Of a stretch of 6,927 nucleotides of DNA, positions 5,292 through 6,927 are shown piece by piece. The DNA comes from an uncultured Bacilli bacterium (GTDB taxonomy: Bacteria > Bacillota_I > Bacilli_A > RF39 > UBA660): positions 1 to 6,927 of the forward strand of contig CANQRX010000070.1 in assembly GCA_947626425.1 (NCBI GenBank). The letters are read 5' to 3'. Below the pieces are notes generated by a model, which was not told the DNA's origin, made no database searches, and saw only the letters and a list, made by a program, of their open reading frames with translations. A program made the translations under genes and the position numbers. Position 1 is the stretch's first letter, and each line of letters begins with the position of its first letter.

Positions 5292-5874
5292 TTATTTGGG
5301 GTTTTATATATTCCTTAATTTCCCTAATATAACGAGAATCTAATATTAATTCGTTATGTTTAGAAGGGTAATTATTATCAGTTTGATCAAGCAATTGAAG
5401 TGGAGTAATTATTTTAGTTGCCCCGTTATAAGAATTAATAGCTTTGCCATTTAAAACCGCCAAAGTATAATCATTCTGATGACTTTCATCTTCAATTAAA
5501 GTCGCCCCATCTTTATTTAAAGCTCCAATTAAAGCTTTATAACTTATGGCATATTCAATACCAAATTCTGAATCACAAAAAGAAGTAATATCATCTTTTA
5601 AATTTAAAGTAGCAAAAGTTATAAAATTCTTTCTTTTTTGCCCCGCATATTTACTCCAAGAAACAACCAAATATTCTCCACTAGCAAGTTCATTATTCCA
5701 AATTTTTTCAGCAATTAAGGCAAGTTTATTAACTCCTTCAAGATTAAAAGTATTATTTTGAATAGTTTTTTTAATAAAATTAATTTCTTCTTCATTTAAA
5801 TAATGTAAATAGTTATTTAAACATGATCTACAAAAATCAAGCATTTGTTTTTTTCTTAAAGATTGGATATTCAT
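5284..5874 (-). CDS. Unrecognised 196-aa protein with an N-terminal CxxC
   Basis: I do not recognise this protein. The frame is open for 196 codons with a full set of expression signals. The sequence AAGAAGG lies 6 nt before the ATG (5872-5874), and a good promoter stands at 5899-5927. It has no signal peptide or membrane segment, so it is probably cytosolic. The N-terminal 60 residues are helical and charged, with C15 and C18 as a CxxC pair that could bind metal or be redox active. The central part (about 67-120) alternates hydrophobic and polar residues like a beta-rich domain (GEYLVVSWSKY, KNFITFATLNL). The C-terminal segment contains YPSKHNELILDSRYIREI. It is a single-gene unit, convergent to the PLC-like gene with a 2-bp gap. 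Codon use matches the neighbours, so there is no sign of recent transfer. Confidence 0.82.
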   Translation of the reverse strand: MNIQSLRKKQMLDFCRSCLNNYLHYLNEEEINFIKKTIQNNTFNLEGVNKLALIAEKIWNNELASGEYLVVSWSKYAGQKRKNFITFATLNLKDDITSFCDSEFGIEYAISYKALIGALNKDGATLIEDESHQNDYTLAVLNGKAINSYNGATKIITPLQLLDQTDNNYPSKHNELILDSRYIREIKEYIKPQIKK

Positions 5875-5898
5875 TTTCTGCCTTCTTTCATATTAATA

Positions 5899-5927
5899 AT
5901 TATAACGAACTTTTAAAAAAAAGTCAT
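5899..5927 (-). promoter_or_regulatory. Promoter of the unrecognised minus-strand gene
   Basis: On the minus strand ATGACT (5922-5927) and TATAAT (5899-5904) are separated by 17 bp. The -35 matches consensus at 4 of 6 positions and the -10 at all 6. It leads to the ribosome binding site and ATG at 5874. Confidence 0.65.
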
Positions 5928-5949
5928 TACCCCTTTCTATAGGAGGACC

Positions 5950-5989
5950 TTGCGTTTTTCTCTAAATATTTATATAATGAGTTTGGAGG
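5950..5989 (+). promoter_or_regulatory. Promoter and ribosome binding site of the AAA-ATPase-like gene
   Basis: TTGCGT (5950-5955) and TATAAT (5973-5978) have a 17-bp spacer. GGAGG (5985-5989) lies 6 nt before the ATG at 5996. The short leader leaves little room for leader control. This promoter is divergent from the one at 5899-5927, with 22 bp between the two -35 boxes. Confidence 0.65.
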
Positions 5990-5995
5990 AAACTT

Positions 5996-6927
5996 ATGAA
6001 AGAAATACCATATGGAATAATAGATTATAAAGATTTAATTTTAGAAAACTACTATTATATTGATAAAACAATGTATTTAGAAAAACTGGAAAAAGTTAAA
6101 AAAACATTGATGTATTTAAGACCAGGAAGGTTTGGAAAAAGTTTATTTACGAGTATGATGTTTTATTATTATGATCTAAATAGTAAAGATTTGTTTGAAT
6201 CATTATTTAAAGAAACTTATGTATATAGTAATCCCACTAAAAACAAAAATAATTATTATGTCTTAAAGTTTGATTTTTCAGGGATAAGATCAGCAAACAA
6301 AAATGAAGATGAATTAGAGACTGAATTTAACTCGAAAATAACAAGTGGAATAAAAAACTTTAATGAACATTATAAAACAGATATAAAACCAACTGGTACA
6401 AGTGCTAATCAGATAATTTTAAACTTTTTAACTGATTTTAATTCCTTAAGTTTAGATCATAAACTTTATGTTTTAATTGATGAATATGATAATTTTAAGA
6501 ATGCTATATTAGAAGGAGATGCAAGACGCTTTAAAAGTGCAGTTGGAAACGAAGGTTTTGTTAAAGCTTTTTATGCTGTATTAAAAGAATATATTGGTTT
6601 AGGTATAATTGATCGTTTCTTTGCGACGGGCATCTGTCCAATAACGTTAAATAGTATGACAACTGGTTTTAATATAGCTACTAATATATCAACCGATATT
6701 CGTTTTAATAGTATGATTGGTTTAACGCATGATGAGGTAAAAAAATTATTAAAAGATTATGTATTAAAAGAAGATGAAGAAGAAATATATAATGTTATGT
6801 TAGAAAACTATGATGGATATTTATTTAATGAAGAAGCAACTGAAAAAGTATTCAATGCAACTTTAGTTATGTATTTATTAAGTAATTATGTTGACTTTAA
6901 AAAATTACCAAAGGAAATAATGGATGA
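5996..6927 (+). CDS. AAA-ATPase-like protein (PF09820 type), 3' end cut by window edge
   Basis: The frame opens at ATG 5996 and is uninterrupted to the end of the window (310 codons and two bases). The N-terminus is typical of the AAA-ATPase_like family: IPYGIIDYKDL, then YYYIDKTMYLEKL, then a P-loop RPGRFGKS (42-49) with K48/S49, and a Walker B LYVLIDEYDN with D162/E163. Later come FFATGICPI and MIGLTHDEV, matching the family's sensor and post-ATPase segments. Full-length members usually run past 500 residues and often end in a PD-(D/E)XK nuclease-like domain (DUF1703), which would lie beyond the window. The cellular role is unknown. The family is often multicopy and is sometimes suspected of mobility or defence roles. 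One residue differs from the common RPRRFGKS (Gly at position 44). Confidence 0.88.
   Translation, partial: MKEIPYGIIDYKDLILENYYYIDKTMYLEKLEKVKKTLMYLRPGRFGKSLFTSMMFYYYDLNSKDLFESLFKETYVYSNPTKNKNNYYVLKFDFSGIRSANKNEDELETEFNSKITSGIKNFNEHYKTDIKPTGTSANQIILNFLTDFNSLSLDHKLYVLIDEYDNFKNAILEGDARRFKSAVGNEGFVKAFYAVLKEYIGLGIIDRFFATGICPITLNSMTTGFNIATNISTDIRFNSMIGLTHDEVKKLLKDYVLKEDEEEIYNVMLENYDGYLFNEEATEKVFNATLVMYLLSNYVDFKKLPKEIMD

Noticed and set aside
5546..5761. Plus-strand frame inside the minus-strand unknown gene
   Set aside because: Antisense shadow; the minus-strand gene has promoter and ribosome binding site while this frame has none.
1..6927. tRNA, rRNA, known riboswitch or prophage structural genes
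   Set aside because: No cloverleaf with a TTCGA-type T-loop, rRNA-like GC-rich core, recognisable riboswitch core or phage structural motif was seen on either strand.

Overview
The window looks like chromosomal DNA from a very AT-rich, low-GC Gram-positive lineage (Bacillota, or a Mollicutes-related gut or environmental group that keeps the standard code). The reasons are strong AGGAGG-type ribosome binding sites, TATAAT-type promoters, short A/T-rich terminators, an OmpR-type two-component pair, a YetF/DUF421 membrane protein, and codon use dominated by A/T-ending codons. Trp is encoded by TGG and no intact gene has an in-frame TGA, so there is no sign of the Mycoplasma code. I cannot name a genus.

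Layout. Positions 1-142 hold the last codons of a probable membrane protein and its terminator. Positions 168 to about 1120 are an insertion-sequence graveyard. It contains the C-terminal half of an IS5-type DDE transposase (minus strand), a long-loop inverted repeat, three 19-bp end-like repeats plus a degenerate inverted copy, a 19-codon minus-strand ORF behind a near-consensus promoter that sits inside a 13-bp inverted repeat, and a 55-bp patch of about 49% GC. No intact gene is visible there.

Positions 1202-3248 encode a complete two-component system: an OmpR/PhoB-type response regulator, overlapped by a two-TM, HAMP-containing histidine kinase. Directly after the kinase there are three tandem 11-bp repeats, the spacing typical of OmpR/PhoB-family operators, then a -10 box and, about 100 nt later, an intrinsic terminator, with no credible coding sequence in between. 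This is the most interesting feature: a candidate small RNA, or a regulated leader for the next gene, under control of the adjacent regulator.

Positions 3478-4155 encode a YetF-like (DUF421) membrane protein. Positions 4226-5281 encode an unusual fusion of a zinc-dependent phospholipase C-like domain and a degenerate HAD-like domain. Convergent to it, with a 2-bp gap and a shared A/T hairpin, is an unrecognised 196-aa protein (5284-5874, minus strand) with its own good promoter. Divergent from that gene, an AAA-ATPase-like protein of the PF09820 type starts at 5996 and runs off the end of the window.

Apart from the regulator-kinase pair, the genes look like separate transcription units. I see no defence island, CRISPR array, tRNA or rRNA.
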